Shown: positions 34,873 to 43,871 of the stretch, in pieces
How the letters are laid out: every line of letters starts with the position of its first letter
Numbering within the stretch: position 1 is the first letter of the stretch
Assembly: GCA_963729365.1 (NCBI GenBank)
Contig: CAVSNQ010000013.1
Span: 1,178,001 to 1,242,000, forward strand
DNA: 64,000 nucleotides
Reading direction: 5' to 3'
DNA from: JASHPR01 sp963729365
GTDB lineage: Bacteria; Actinomycetota; Actinomycetes; Streptosporangiales; Streptosporangiaceae
Notes under the pieces: model-generated
Told to the model about the DNA's origin: nothing
Seen by the model: the letters and a program-made list of their open reading frames with translations, nothing else
The model's database searches: none
Translations under genes and position numbers: made by a program

Positions 34873-36198
34873 TCACCCGAGCGACGCGGAGAAGGCGTCG
34901 GCATCGTCGAAGGGGCCCACCACGGCGAGCGCCTTGGGCTGGTCGAGCACGGTGGCCGCGAGCTCGCGCACGTCGTCGTGGGTCACCGCGTCGATAGCGG
35001 CCAGGATCTCGTCGACCGGCTCCAGCCGGGAATAGACGAGCTCGGCCTTGCCCAGCCTGCTCATGCGCGAGGAGGGGTCCTCGAGGCCGAGGACGATCGA
35101 CCCGCGCAGCTGGCCCTTGCCCCGCTTCAGCTCGTCGTCGGTCAGGCCGCCGGAGATCACCTTGGCGATCTCGTCCCGGCATATCGACAGCACCTCGTCG
35201 GCCTTGGCGGGCAGACAGCCCGCATAGACACCCCAGATGCCGCCGTCGGCATGCTGCGAGCTGAAGCTGTACACCGAGTAGGCCAGGCCGCGCTTCTCCC
35301 GCACCTCCTGGAACAGCCGCGATGACATGCCGCCGCCGAGCGCGGCGTTCAGCACGCCGAGCGCGAACCTGCGCTTGTCGGTCCGCGACAGCCCGCCGCA
35401 GCCCAGGACGAGGTTCGCCTGCTCGATGCTCCGCGAGACCAGCCGCACGCCGGTGCCGGCCTGCCCGCCGTCCGCGGCCGCCCCGGACAGGCGCGGGGGC
35501 ACCGGATTCGCGTCTCCGGTCAGTACCGGGCCGAACGCGGATCGCGTCAGCTTGACAACCTCCGCATGGTCGAGGCTGCCCGCGGCCGCGACGACCAGGT
35601 TCTCCGGCTTGTACCGCGCGGCGTAGTGCTCGGCGATCTGGGCGCGCGTGATCGAGTTGATCGAGTCGACGCTGCCGAGAATGGGGCGGCCCATCGGCGT
35701 GTCACCGAACAGCTGCGCGGCGAAGGCCTCGTGCACCGTGTCCGAGGGGTCGTCGTCGTTCATGGCGATCTCTTCGAGGATCACGCCCCGCTCGGCATCG
35801 ACGTCCTTCGGCTCGATCAGCGAGTTGGTCACCATGTCGGCCAGCACGTCGATGGCCAGCGGCAGGTCGGCGTCGAGCACCCGCGCGTAGTAGCAGGTGT
35901 ACTCCTTGGCGGTGAACGCGTTCAGCTCGCCGCCGACCGCGTCCATCGCCGCCGAGATGTCCAGGGCGGTACGCTGCTCCGTGCCCTTGAACAGCAGGTG
36001 CTCGAGGTAGTGAGTGGCGCCGGCGTGAGCGACATCCTCGTCCCTCGAGCCGACGCCCGCCCAGATCCCGAACGCCGCCGACCGGACCGCGGGCAGCGAC
36101 TCGGTGATCACCCGCAGGCCGCCGGGAAGCACGGTGCAGCTGACCGACGAATCGCCTCCAGCCGACGGCTGGCCCGGATAACCGGAATACACGGTCAT
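34873..36198 (-). CDS. M16 family zinc peptidase (pitrilysin/processing-peptidase type)
   Basis: 441 residues. The inverted zinc motif HYLEH is at residues 63-67, with a downstream Glu in VILEEIAMNDDDP, then the inactive M16_C half with the Arg/Tyr region KRGLAYSVYSF. The natural substrate in actinobacteria is unknown. Its ATG overlaps the pnp stop (ATGA), so translation is coupled to pnp. Confidence 0.95.
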   Translation of the reverse strand: MTVYSGYPGQPSAGGDSSVSCTVLPGGLRVITESLPAVRSAAFGIWAGVGSRDEDVAHAGATHYLEHLLFKGTEQRTALDISAAMDAVGGELNAFTAKEYTCYYARVLDADLPLAIDVLADMVTNSLIEPKDVDAERGVILEEIAMNDDDPSDTVHEAFAAQLFGDTPMGRPILGSVDSINSITRAQIAEHYAARYKPENLVVAAAGSLDHAEVVKLTRSAFGPVLTGDANPVPPRLSGAAADGGQAGTGVRLVSRSIEQANLVLGCGGLSRTDKRRFALGVLNAALGGGMSSRLFQEVREKRGLAYSVYSFSSQHADGGIWGVYAGCLPAKADEVLSICRDEIAKVISGGLTDDELKRGKGQLRGSIVLGLEDPSSRMSRLGKAELVYSRLEPVDEILAAIDAVTHDDVRELAATVLDQPKALAVVGPFDDADAFSASLG

Positions 36199-38594
36199 GA
36201 GTTGCGCGGTCCGCGGTGGCGCTCCCGGGTGCGGTGAGAATCGCCGCTGCGGTCCCGGTCGCCGCCCCGGTCCCGGTCGCCCCGGCCGGAGGACCGGTCA
36301 CCACGGTCGCCGCCGCGGTCACGGTCACCGCCGTAGCCGCCGCGGTCTCCCCGGTCACGCGAGCGGTGGTCGTCGCCGCCCAGATCCTCGCCGGCCGCCT
36401 CACGCTCCACGACCTCGACCGGGACCAGCGACAGCTTGCCCCGGTCGTCCACCTCGCGGATCTCGACCTGGATCTTGTCGCCGACCGAGATGACGTCGTC
36501 AACGTTCTCGATCCGGGCGCCGCCGTGCAGCTTGCGGATCTGCGTGATGTGCAGCAGCCCGTCCCGGCCCGGCAGCAGCGACACGAACGCGCCGAACGTG
36601 GTCGTCTTCACGACCGTGCCCAGGAACCGCTCGCCGACCTCGGGGATGTGCGGGTTGGCGATCGCGTTGATCGCCGCCCGGGCGGCCTCGGCCGACGTGC
36701 CGTCGGTGGCGCCGATGTAGATGGTGCCGTCGTCCTCGATCGTGATCTCGGCGCCGGTGTCCTCCTGGATGGAGTTGATCATCTTGCCCTTGGGGCCGAT
36801 CACCTCGCCGATCTTGTCGACCGGCACCTTGACCGTGATGATCCGCGGCGCGTACGGGCTCATCTCGCCCGGGGTATCGATCGCCTCGCGCATCACGTCG
36901 AGGATGGTCAGCCGCGCGCCGCGGGCCTGCTTCAGCGCCCCGGCGAGGACCGAGGCGGGGATGCCGTCCAGCTTGGTGTCCAGCTGCAGCGCGGTGATCA
37001 CGTCCTTGGTCCCGGCGACCTTGAAGTCCATGTCGCCGAACGCGTCCTCGGCGCCGAGGATGTCGGTCAGCGTGACGTAGTCGCCGCCCTCGTGGATCAG
37101 GCCCATCGCGATGCCCGCCACCATGTCCTTCAGCGGCACGCCCGCGTCCAGCAGCGACATGGAGGACGCGCAGACCGACCCCATCGAGGTGGAGCCGTTG
37201 GAGCCGATGGCCTCGGACACCTGCCGGATCGCGTAGGGGAACTCCTCGCGGGTGGGCAGCACCGGGATCAGCGCCCGCTCGGCCAGCGCGCCGTGCCCGA
37301 TCTCGCGCCGCTTGGGCGAACCGACCCGGCCGGTCTCGCCGGTCGAGTACGGCGGCATGTTGTAGTTGTGCATGTAGCGCTTGGTGCGCTCCGGGTTGAG
37401 CGTGTCGATCATCTGCTCCATCCGGAGCATGTTCAGCGTGGTGACGCCCAGGACCTGGGTCTCGCCGCGCTCGAACAGGGCCGAGCCGTGCACCCGCGGC
37501 AGCACGCCCGCCTCGGCGGACAGCTGCCGGATGTCGGCCAGGCCGCGGCCGTCGATCCGCACGCCCTCGCGGATGATGCGCTCCCGGACCAGCTTCTTGG
37601 TCAGCGACCGGAACGCGCCGCTGATCTCCTTCTCGCGGCCCTCGAACTGGTCACCGATACGCTCGGCGGCCAGGGCCTTGACCCGGTCGGTCTCGCTATC
37701 CCGCTCCTGCTTGCCCGCGATCGTGAGCGCCTTGGCCAGTTCGTCGGAGACCTCGGCGGCCAGCGCGTCGTAGACGTCCTGCTGGTAGTCGACGAAGATC
37801 GGGAACTCCTGGACCTCCTTGGCGGCATGCGCCGCCACCTGCATCTGCCCTTCACAGAGGGCCTTGATGAACGGCTTGGCAGCCTCGAGCCCGGCGGCCA
37901 CGATGTCTTCGGTGGGCGCGACGGCGCCGCTGCCGGCGGTGTCGGCCAGCAAGCGCAGGGTGCTGGCGGTTGATTCCGCCTCCACCATCATGATCGCGAC
38001 GTCGCCGTCCTCGAGCACCCGGCCGGCCACCACCATGTCGAACGTGGCGTCCTCGAGCTGGGAGTAGTTCGGGAAGCCGACCCACTGGCCCTTGATCAGG
38101 GCGACCCGCACGCCGCCGATCGGCCCGGAGAACGGCAGGCCGGACAGCTGGGTGGACAGTGAGGCCGCATTGATCGCGACCACATCGTAGAGATGCTCGG
38201 GATGCAGGGCCAGGATCGTCTCGACGATCTGGACCTCGTTGCGCAGCCCGTGCGTGAACGTTGGCCGCAGCGGCCGGTCAATCAGCCGGCAGGTGAGGAT
38301 CGCGTCCTCGGACGGGCGGCCCTCCCGGCGGAAAAACGAGCCGGGAATCCGGCCCGCCGCATACATTTTCTCCTCGACATCCACCGTGAGCGGGAAGAAG
38401 TCGAGGCCTTCCTTGGGGTGCTTGGACGCGGTGGTCGCGGACAGCACCATGGTCTCGTCGTCGAGATAGACGACGGCCGAGCCTGCGGCGAGACGGGCCA
38501 GCCGGCCGGTCTCGAACCGGATCTTATGAACGCCGAGTGCGCCGTTGTCGATGGTGACCTCGGCGGTATGCACACCCTCCTGGGTTCCAGCCAT
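36195..38594 (-). CDS. pnp: Polyribonucleotide nucleotidyltransferase (PNPase)
   Basis: 799 residues. Phosphorolytic 3'-5' exonuclease and polymerase of RNA turnover; in actinobacteria it also makes poly(A)-like tails. Two RNase PH domains (FFPLTVDVEEKMYAAGRIPG; GTTLNMLR-like region and ALIPVLPTREEFPYAIR), a KH domain (KIGEVIGPKGKMI) and an S1 domain (GTVVKTTTFGAFVSLLPGRD). The last ~60 residues are an Arg/Gly/Asp-rich disordered tail (repeats of GDRDRGG), likely an RNA-binding extension. A perfect AAGGAGGT precedes the ATG. Confidence 0.97.
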   Translation of the reverse strand: MAGTQEGVHTAEVTIDNGALGVHKIRFETGRLARLAAGSAVVYLDDETMVLSATTASKHPKEGLDFFPLTVDVEEKMYAAGRIPGSFFRREGRPSEDAILTCRLIDRPLRPTFTHGLRNEVQIVETILALHPEHLYDVVAINAASLSTQLSGLPFSGPIGGVRVALIKGQWVGFPNYSQLEDATFDMVVAGRVLEDGDVAIMMVEAESTASTLRLLADTAGSGAVAPTEDIVAAGLEAAKPFIKALCEGQMQVAAHAAKEVQEFPIFVDYQQDVYDALAAEVSDELAKALTIAGKQERDSETDRVKALAAERIGDQFEGREKEISGAFRSLTKKLVRERIIREGVRIDGRGLADIRQLSAEAGVLPRVHGSALFERGETQVLGVTTLNMLRMEQMIDTLNPERTKRYMHNYNMPPYSTGETGRVGSPKRREIGHGALAERALIPVLPTREEFPYAIRQVSEAIGSNGSTSMGSVCASSMSLLDAGVPLKDMVAGIAMGLIHEGGDYVTLTDILGAEDAFGDMDFKVAGTKDVITALQLDTKLDGIPASVLAGALKQARGARLTILDVMREAIDTPGEMSPYAPRIITVKVPVDKIGEVIGPKGKMINSIQEDTGAEITIEDDGTIYIGATDGTSAEAARAAINAIANPHIPEVGERFLGTVVKTTTFGAFVSLLPGRDGLLHITQIRKLHGGARIENVDDVISVGDKIQVEIREVDDRGKLSLVPVEVVEREAAGEDLGGDDHRSRDRGDRGGYGGDRDRGGDRGDRSSGRGDRDRGGDRDRSGDSHRTRERHRGPRNS

Positions 38595-38709
38595 GGGGTG
38601 AGACCTCCTTAACTGAGGTCCCGCGTCCGCCCGCTACCAGTGAGCACGCACCGGCCGTCTGGCCGGGGCCGGCCGGTCTTCGATCGAAGCTCTCGGCCCG
38701 GGTAAGCAT

Positions 38710-38729
38710 GGCGCCGCATGTGCGGCGCC
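38710..38729. other. Strong hairpin in the rpsO-pnp spacer
   Basis: GGCGCCGCA/TGCGGCGCC, a perfect 9-bp inverted repeat with almost no loop as DNA (8 bp with a 4-nt loop as RNA), in the transcribed spacer upstream of pnp. In Streptomyces and E. coli the rpsO-pnp spacer folds into an RNase III-cleaved structure that lets PNPase control its own message. This is a good candidate for the same role. Confidence 0.55.
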
Positions 38730-38837
38730 CATCCCCTGGCCCGAGAACCACTACCGAGGACCGGCCCTTGGGCGCTTTGGGCGCTCCTGGCCGGGGTCGC
38801 GGGACGTCGTTCTGTTTTTTCTTCGGTATTTAGTTGT

Positions 38838-38869
38838 CCGCCCGCTCGGGCACCAGGCCCAGCGGGCGG
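38838..38869 (-). terminator. Hairpin directly downstream of rpsO
   Basis: CCGCCCGCT/AGCGGGCGG, 9 bp, extended by GGGC/GCCC inside. It begins 13 nt after the rpsO stop. Transcripts must partly read through to pnp, so it probably acts as an attenuating terminator or processing site. Confidence 0.6.
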
Positions 38870-38881
38870 TTTGCCGCCAAC

Positions 38882-39151
38882 CTACCTGCGCAGGCCGAGT
38901 TTTTCGATCAGCTCGCGGTAGCGGGTGATGTCCTTCCTGGACAGGTACTGCAGCAGCCGCCTGCGGCGGCCGACGAGCAGCAGCAGCCCGCGGCGGCTGT
39001 GGTGGTCGTGCTTGTGCACCTTGAGGTGCTCGGTCAGTTCCTGGATCCGCCGGGTCAGCAGCGCAACTTGGACCTCCGGCGAGCCGGTGTCACCCTCACT
39101 AGTCGCGTGCCCGGCGATGATCTCCTTCTTCACCGTGGTCTCTAGCGGCAC
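38882..39151 (-). CDS. rpsO: 30S ribosomal protein S15
   Basis: 89 residues, the exact family length. Visible signature: TGSPEVQVALLTRRIQELT, then HKHDHHSRRGLLLLVGRRRR and LSRKDITRYRELIEKLGLRR. It binds 16S rRNA in the platform. GTG start with GAAGGAG 4 nt upstream. It lies between ribF and pnp, as in other actinobacteria; the 221-nt spacer before it probably holds its own promoter. Confidence 0.98.
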   Translation of the reverse strand: MPLETTVKKEIIAGHATSEGDTGSPEVQVALLTRRIQELTEHLKVHKHDHHSRRGLLLLVGRRRRLLQYLSRKDITRYRELIEKLGLRR

Positions 39152-39372
39152 GTTGCTCCTTCGATGCTTGATCGTCTCTGCTGAGCTGAATACCCCGGCT
39201 GGTATCGCGAGAAGCCGCTCGGGGCAGGGTGCACGCCACGCAAGAGAGCCGCGGCTGCTTCCCCACGGTCAGCCGCATGAGGGCGCAGCTAACCTGACCG
39301 GCTACACCGGTCGACTATTTAGGCTACCACGCCGGCCGCCCCATCACGCCAGCAGCGGGACATAACGCGGCG

Positions 39373-40323
39373 CTAGCCGCCGGAGCACAGCAGGCGGGCG
39401 GCGTCGACGTCCAGGTGCATCTGCGCGACCAGCTCATCGACCGAGTCGAACCGCTCCATGCCCCGGAGCCTGTTGACGAAGTCCACGGCGACGTGGACTC
39501 CGTACAGATCCAGGTCGTCGCGATCGAGCGCATAGGCCTCGACGCTGCGTTCCTGCCCGCCGAAGGTGGGGTTGGTGCCGACCGAGATCGCGGCGGGCCA
39601 GCGCTCCTGCTCCCGGCCGGACGGGTCGAGGCTAGTGAGCCAGCCCGCGTAGATGCCGTCCGCGGGGATCGCGGTGTGCGGGAGCGTCTCCAGGTTGGCG
39701 GTCGGGAAGCCGAGCGCCCGGCCGCGCCGGTGGCCCCGCACCACCACGCCCTCAACCCGGTGCGGGCGTCCCAGGTCGCGCGCTGCGCCGGTCACGTCAC
39801 CGGCCGCGAGCTGTTCCCTGATCCCGCTCGACGAGATCGTGACGCCGTTGTCGGTCAGCAACGGCACTCCCTCGGCCGTGAAGTCGTACTTCTCGCCCAG
39901 CTGCGCCAGCAGCGCGACGTCGCCCGCGGCGCGGTGCCCGAACCTGAAGTCCTCTCCCACCACGACCCTGGCCGCGTGCAGCCGGTCCACGAGCACGGCC
40001 CGGACGAACTCATCCGGGCCCAGGCGCGAGAACTCGTGAGTGAACGGCAGCACGCAGACCGCGTCGGCGCCCAGCCCGGCCAGCAGCTCGGCCCGCCGGC
40101 GGGCGGTGCACAGGAACGGCGGATGGGAACCTGGCCGCACCACCTCGTCCGGATGCGGGTCGAAGGTGACCACCACCACCGGCAGCCCGAGCTCCCTGGC
40201 CACCTCGGCGGCCCGGCCGACGACCCGCTGATGGCCCAGGTGCACGCCGTCGAACACCCCGATGGTGACCACCGAGGGACCCCAGCCGTCGGGCACGTCG
40301 TCCAGGCCCTGCCAGCGGTGCAT
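39373..40323 (-). CDS. ribF: Bifunctional riboflavin kinase/FAD synthetase
   Basis: 316 residues. Converts riboflavin to FMN and then FAD. The N-terminal adenylyltransferase has TIGVFDGVHLGHQ and ISSSGIREQL; the C-terminal kinase has GRALGFPTANLE and SVGTNPTFGGQERSVEAY. The ATG follows GGGGGAGGA. It is preceded in the truB cluster by a GNAT gene. Confidence 0.96.
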   Translation of the reverse strand: MHRWQGLDDVPDGWGPSVVTIGVFDGVHLGHQRVVGRAAEVARELGLPVVVVTFDPHPDEVVRPGSHPPFLCTARRRAELLAGLGADAVCVLPFTHEFSRLGPDEFVRAVLVDRLHAARVVVGEDFRFGHRAAGDVALLAQLGEKYDFTAEGVPLLTDNGVTISSSGIREQLAAGDVTGAARDLGRPHRVEGVVVRGHRRGRALGFPTANLETLPHTAIPADGIYAGWLTSLDPSGREQERWPAAISVGTNPTFGGQERSVEAYALDRDDLDLYGVHVAVDFVNRLRGMERFDSVDELVAQMHLDVDAARLLCSGG

Positions 40324-40433
40324 GTACGGATCCTCCCCCGGTCGCCTCGCCGTGACCCCCCAAGCCTGCCATGCCGCGGGGCCAGGGAGCGCACGGCCGC
40401 CCGGCCCGGCGCACGGTTCCCAGGCCCCGGCGG

Positions 40434-41171
40434 CTACCGGTGGCGCATCCAGAGGTTCGTCTCGGCGTAGCGGCCGCAGTCGGCGTCCCGGTCCACCCGC
40501 ACCAGGTCCAGGGCGTCCGGCACCACGTACCGCCCGGACTGCGGGAAGGCCATCTTGGTCCAGTCCTCCCACTCCGCAACCGTTCCGGTGATCACCATGG
40601 ACCGCGGCGCGGGCCCGAGTATCCTCGCGCCAAGCCGCTGATGGGTGCGGACCCACGGGTCGAGATGCAGGCCGTCGGCCCGCGCCCACCGGGCGAACTG
40701 GCTCATCGGCGTCAGCGGATACCGCACCTTCAGGGTCGGCCGGACCGGTGCGATCACCCGGCGCAGCCCGTCGGCGACGGCGCGCTCGCGCAGCGCGGTC
40801 AGCACCTGGCCGGCCAGCCCGGTGCCCTGATGGCCCCGCTTGACCGCGGCGGCCATCACGCACAGCGTGTCCGGCTCGACCGAGTTCTCGTGGCCTTCGA
40901 CCGCCCGGACCATGGCCCCGTCGTAACCGTCCGGGAGTCCGGCCGCCGTGGCGTTCCAGGCGATCGGCACGCCCCAGCCGCCCGCCACGACCTCGCCGCC
41001 GGCCAGCAGCAGGATGTCGTAGCGGGGGAAGTAGGCCTCGACCCGTTCGACATGCGCGTTGGAGACCGGGTCGTGGAAGATGAACTCGGGCCATTCGCCC
41101 CGGAACGCGGCCCTGGTCTCGTCGTCCAGGTCACGGCGGTCCGCGGTGGTGACAATCTCGGTCTCGGCCAC
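40434..41171 (-). CDS. GNAT family acetyltransferase-like protein
   Basis: 245 residues. The GNAT core is visible as DTLCVMAAAVKRGHQGTGLA (acetyl-CoA loop xRGxGxG/A form) and VLTALRERAVADGLRRVIAPV. The C-terminal ~80 residues (LKVRYPLTPMSQFARW; DPWVRTHQRLGARIL; TVAEWEDWTKMAFP) form a conserved-looking substrate half. Substrate unknown. It is inserted between truB and ribF, which are usually adjacent. Confidence 0.8.
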   Translation of the reverse strand: MAETEIVTTADRRDLDDETRAAFRGEWPEFIFHDPVSNAHVERVEAYFPRYDILLLAGGEVVAGGWGVPIAWNATAAGLPDGYDGAMVRAVEGHENSVEPDTLCVMAAAVKRGHQGTGLAGQVLTALRERAVADGLRRVIAPVRPTLKVRYPLTPMSQFARWARADGLHLDPWVRTHQRLGARILGPAPRSMVITGTVAEWEDWTKMAFPQSGRYVVPDALDLVRVDRDADCGRYAETNLWMRHR

Positions 41172-41192
41172 GGCTGCATGCTATGCCGCGGG

Positions 41193-42101
41193 TCAGGGCA
41201 CGAACACCGCCAGCGGCCTGGCCTGCCCGCCCTCCTCGGTGAGCAGCGCGACCAGCGACCCGTCCGGGGCGAACGCGGCCACCGGCCCGGTGCCCGGCAC
41301 GCCGCTGAGCACGGAGACAGGCAGCCGCTGCCCGTGCGCGACCATGCGCGCGTCGTCCCCGGTCAGATGCAGTTGCCTGAACGCTACGCCAGCGGCCTGA
41401 GCGAGCGGCGTCAGGTCGAACGAGTCGGCGAGCTGCTCCAGCGTGCGTGCCTGGCCGATCCCGTAGGGCCCGACCCTGGTGCGCCGCAGCATCGTCAGGT
41501 GGCCGCCCACGCCGAGCGCCGCGCCCAGGTCGCGGGCCAGGGCCCGGACGTAGGTGCCGCTGGAACAGGTGACGGCGGCGTCGGCGTCGGTCAGGTCGCC
41601 TTCGGCGCGCACCGCCCCCACGGTGAACGACGAGACCGTGACCGTCCGGGCCGCGAGCTCGGGAGCGGTGCCTTCGCGGGCCAGCCGGTAGGCGCGCTGG
41701 CCGGCCACCTTGATGGCGCTGTAGCCGGGCGGGACCTGCTCGATCTCGCCGGTCAGCGCCGCGGCGGCGGCCTCGATTGCCTCGCGGGTGACCCCGGCGG
41801 CAGAGGTCTGGGCCATGATCTCGCCGTCGGCGTCGTCGGTGTCGGTGGCCTGGCCGAGCCGGATCGTGGCCGAGTATTCCTTCTCGGTCAGCGCGAGATG
41901 GCCGAGCAGCCGGGTGGCCTTCTCCACCCCGATCACGAGCACCCCGGTGGCCATCGGGTCCAGCGTGCCGGCGTGCCCGACGCGGCGGGTTCCGGCCAGG
42001 CGGCGGATCCGGGCCACGACGTCGTGCGAGGTCAGGCCGGGCGGCTTGTCGACAATGACCAGGCCGCTGGCGGCAACCGCCCGGCGGCCGTCCGCCGTCA
42101 C
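41193..42101 (-). CDS. truB: tRNA pseudouridine-55 synthase
   Basis: 302 residues. Makes the universal T-loop pseudouridine in tRNAs. The catalytic Asp is in HAGTLDPMATGVLVIG, with KPPGLTSHDVV at the start, GYSAIKVAGQRAYRLAREG and CSSGTYVRALARDLG. The start GTG overlaps the stop of the upstream DHH gene (GTGA), giving coupled translation. Confidence 0.96.
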   Translation of the reverse strand: MTADGRRAVAASGLVIVDKPPGLTSHDVVARIRRLAGTRRVGHAGTLDPMATGVLVIGVEKATRLLGHLALTEKEYSATIRLGQATDTDDADGEIMAQTSAAGVTREAIEAAAAALTGEIEQVPPGYSAIKVAGQRAYRLAREGTAPELAARTVTVSSFTVGAVRAEGDLTDADAAVTCSSGTYVRALARDLGAALGVGGHLTMLRRTRVGPYGIGQARTLEQLADSFDLTPLAQAAGVAFRQLHLTGDDARMVAHGQRLPVSVLSGVPGTGPVAAFAPDGSLVALLTEEGGQARPLAVFVP

Positions 42102-43147
42102 CGCCCGCCAGCCGCGACGGCCCCGATCGCGAGCTGGCCGCGCAGCGAGGTCATGACGTCGGCGACCGGGCCGCACGCGGTGAACCCGGCCGCGAGCCTG
42201 TGCCCCCCGCCGCCCAGCGCCACGCACGCGCGCCCGACGTCCGCCGCGCCCTTGGACCTGGCCGATACCTGCCAGCAGCCGGCATCGTCTTCCTTGAGCA
42301 CAACCGCCACATCGGCCTCGTCGGTCCGGCGCACCACGTCGATCACCGATTCGGCGGCCTCGAACGGCAAGCCGCAGGCGGCCCGGTCATCGCGGGTGAC
42401 CGTTGTCCACACCAGGCCGTGGCCGGCCGCAGCGTCCGGCTCGAGCCGCGCTCGTCCGAGCGCCGCGGCGAGCAGGCCCAGGAACCCGAACGGGCTGCGG
42501 TCCCACAGCTCGTGCGCCACCACGCCCGGCTCGACGCCCGCCCGGAGCAGCAGCGCCGCCAGCTCATGGGCCCGCGCCGACGTATTCGAGTACTTGAATG
42601 AGCCCGTGTCCGTGACCAGCCCGGCATACAGGCCGAGCGCGATGTCCCGGGAGATCTCCACGCCCAGCCGGCCGATGAGGTCAAACGCCAGCACCGCGGT
42701 CGCGGCGGCGGCCTGGTCAATCAGGTTCACGGTGCCGAACCCGCTGTTGGAAGCGTGATGATCGAGGACGATCAGCTCGTCCGCGGCCGACGCGCTCGCC
42801 TGCAGGATGCCGAGCCGGTCCGCGCTGGCCGCGTCGAAGGTCACCATGACCTGCGGCCGCCGGGGGAAGGCGTCCGGCGGGCTGAGCAGGTCGATGCCGG
42901 GGAGGAAGCGGAGGATGCGCGGAATCTCGAACGGCAGGTCACCGAACGAGGCGACGATACGGGCCGGCGCCGACCGCAGCGGCCGCGCGGTGCAGCGCGC
43001 GCGCAGCGCGTGGGCCACCGCGAGCATCGAGCCGAGCGCATCCCCGTCCGGCCGGATGTGGCAGGCCAGGCAGATCTCGGTGGCCTCATCCAGGATCTTG
43101 ACGGCTCGCAGCCACTCCGACTCGACGTCCACTTGCTCGGCTGTCAC
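42098..43147 (-). CDS. DHH/DHHA1 phosphoesterase (NrnA-like)
   Basis: 349 residues. Motifs ACHIRPDGDALGS, TFDAASADR, the name-giving VLDHHASNSGFG, DTGSFKYSNTS, and the DHHA1 GGGGHRLAAG. NrnA-type enzymes degrade short oligoribonucleotides and dephosphorylate pAp; actinobacterial members may also act on cyclic dinucleotides. The position between rbfA and truB is conserved. I chose the GTG of VTAEQVDVESEWLRAVK; the ribosome site is weak. Confidence 0.92.
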   Translation of the reverse strand: MTAEQVDVESEWLRAVKILDEATEICLACHIRPDGDALGSMLAVAHALRARCTARPLRSAPARIVASFGDLPFEIPRILRFLPGIDLLSPPDAFPRRPQVMVTFDAASADRLGILQASASAADELIVLDHHASNSGFGTVNLIDQAAAATAVLAFDLIGRLGVEISRDIALGLYAGLVTDTGSFKYSNTSARAHELAALLLRAGVEPGVVAHELWDRSPFGFLGLLAAALGRARLEPDAAAGHGLVWTTVTRDDRAACGLPFEAAESVIDVVRRTDEADVAVVLKEDDAGCWQVSARSKGAADVGRACVALGGGGHRLAAGFTACGPVADVMTSLRGQLAIGAVAAGGR

Positions 43148-43208
43148 GACCGTGAGTATCTCGCGCGGCCGGCGCCGGCCGCCGGGTAATTGCCGAGAGC
43201 ACCGACCT

Positions 43209-43229
43209 GCGGGGGGCTCCGCCCCCCGC
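43209..43229. terminator. GC-rich hairpin with TCC loop, distal copy
   Basis: GCGGGGGGC-TCC-GCCCCCCGC, a perfect 9-bp stem with a 3-nt loop, in the rbfA-DHH spacer. It shares stem style and loop with the hairpin beside rbfA. Between the two, cccgcataccccccgcaca recurs twice (about 43224-43243 and 43266-43283). Confidence 0.6.
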
Positions 43230-43319
43230 ATACCCCCCGCACACCACGCGCGGGTTCCGCCCGCCCGCATACCCCCCGCACATCGCGGAGCGTCCGCCTC
43301 CCCACGTCCCCCCGGCAAA

Positions 43320-43342
43320 CCGCGGGGGCTCCGCCCCCGCGG
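43320..43342. terminator. GC-rich hairpin immediately after rbfA
   Basis: CCGCGGGGGC-TCC-GCCCCCGCGG, a perfect 10-bp stem with a 3-nt loop, abuts the rbfA stop codon. It should form a very stable RNA hairpin that terminates, pauses or protects the rimP-rbfA transcript before the DHH/truB genes. Confidence 0.7.
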
Positions 43343-43864
43343 TCAGGCCTGGCCGGGGCGGCGTGCCCCGGGCGCCGGGTAGTTGCCGAGCGGACCGCCC
43401 CCGCTGTCAGTGTCGTCGTCGAGATCCTCGTCGAGATCGTCGTCGGGCTCGGGGCGCACCCGGTAGGGGTCGGGGTCGCCCGCGGGCCTGGCCCCCTGCC
43501 TGGCGGCGGCGACCGCCGCGTCGGCCATCCGGGCCCGGGCCACGAGTTCCTCGATGTTCCTCGCCGTGTCGGGCACCCTGTCCGGCTCGAAGGTGATCGA
43601 CGGCGTGTGTTTCACCCCGGTCTGCCTGCCGACCTCGGACCTGATCAGGCCGGCCGCGCTGGCCAGCGCGGCGGCCGATGCAGCGCGTTCCTCCTCGGAG
43701 CCGAGGACCGTGTAGAAGACCGTCGCCTCGCGGAGATCGCCGGTGACCCGGGCCTCGGTCACCGTGACGAAGCCGAGCCTCGGGTCCTTGACCCGCCGCT
43801 CCAGCATCTCGGCGACGATCTGCGCGATCGCCTCGCCCAGCCTGCGCGCCCGGGCTACGTCCAT
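43343..43864 (-). CDS. rbfA: Ribosome-binding factor A
   Basis: 173 residues. Helps 30S maturation and cold adaptation by binding near 16S helix 1. Family core: MDVARARRLGEAIAQIVAEML, DPRLGFVTVTEARVTGDLRE, ARNIEELV; then an acidic tail (DDDLDEDLDDDTD) usual in actinobacterial RbfA. The ATG lies 7 nt after the DUF503 stop. Confidence 0.95.
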   Translation of the reverse strand: MDVARARRLGEAIAQIVAEMLERRVKDPRLGFVTVTEARVTGDLREATVFYTVLGSEEERAASAAALASAAGLIRSEVGRQTGVKHTPSITFEPDRVPDTARNIEELVARARMADAAVAAARQGARPAGDPDPYRVRPEPDDDLDEDLDDDTDSGGGPLGNYPAPGARRPGQA

Positions 43865-43871
43865 GCCTTGC

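Noticed and set aside
36216..37973. Open frame of 585 codons antisense to pnp
   Set aside because: pnp is certain; this frame is a high-GC antisense shadow.
39152..39372. Possible tRNA or small RNA between ribF and rpsO
   Set aside because: I found no cloverleaf or T-loop consensus; likely just the rpsO promoter region.
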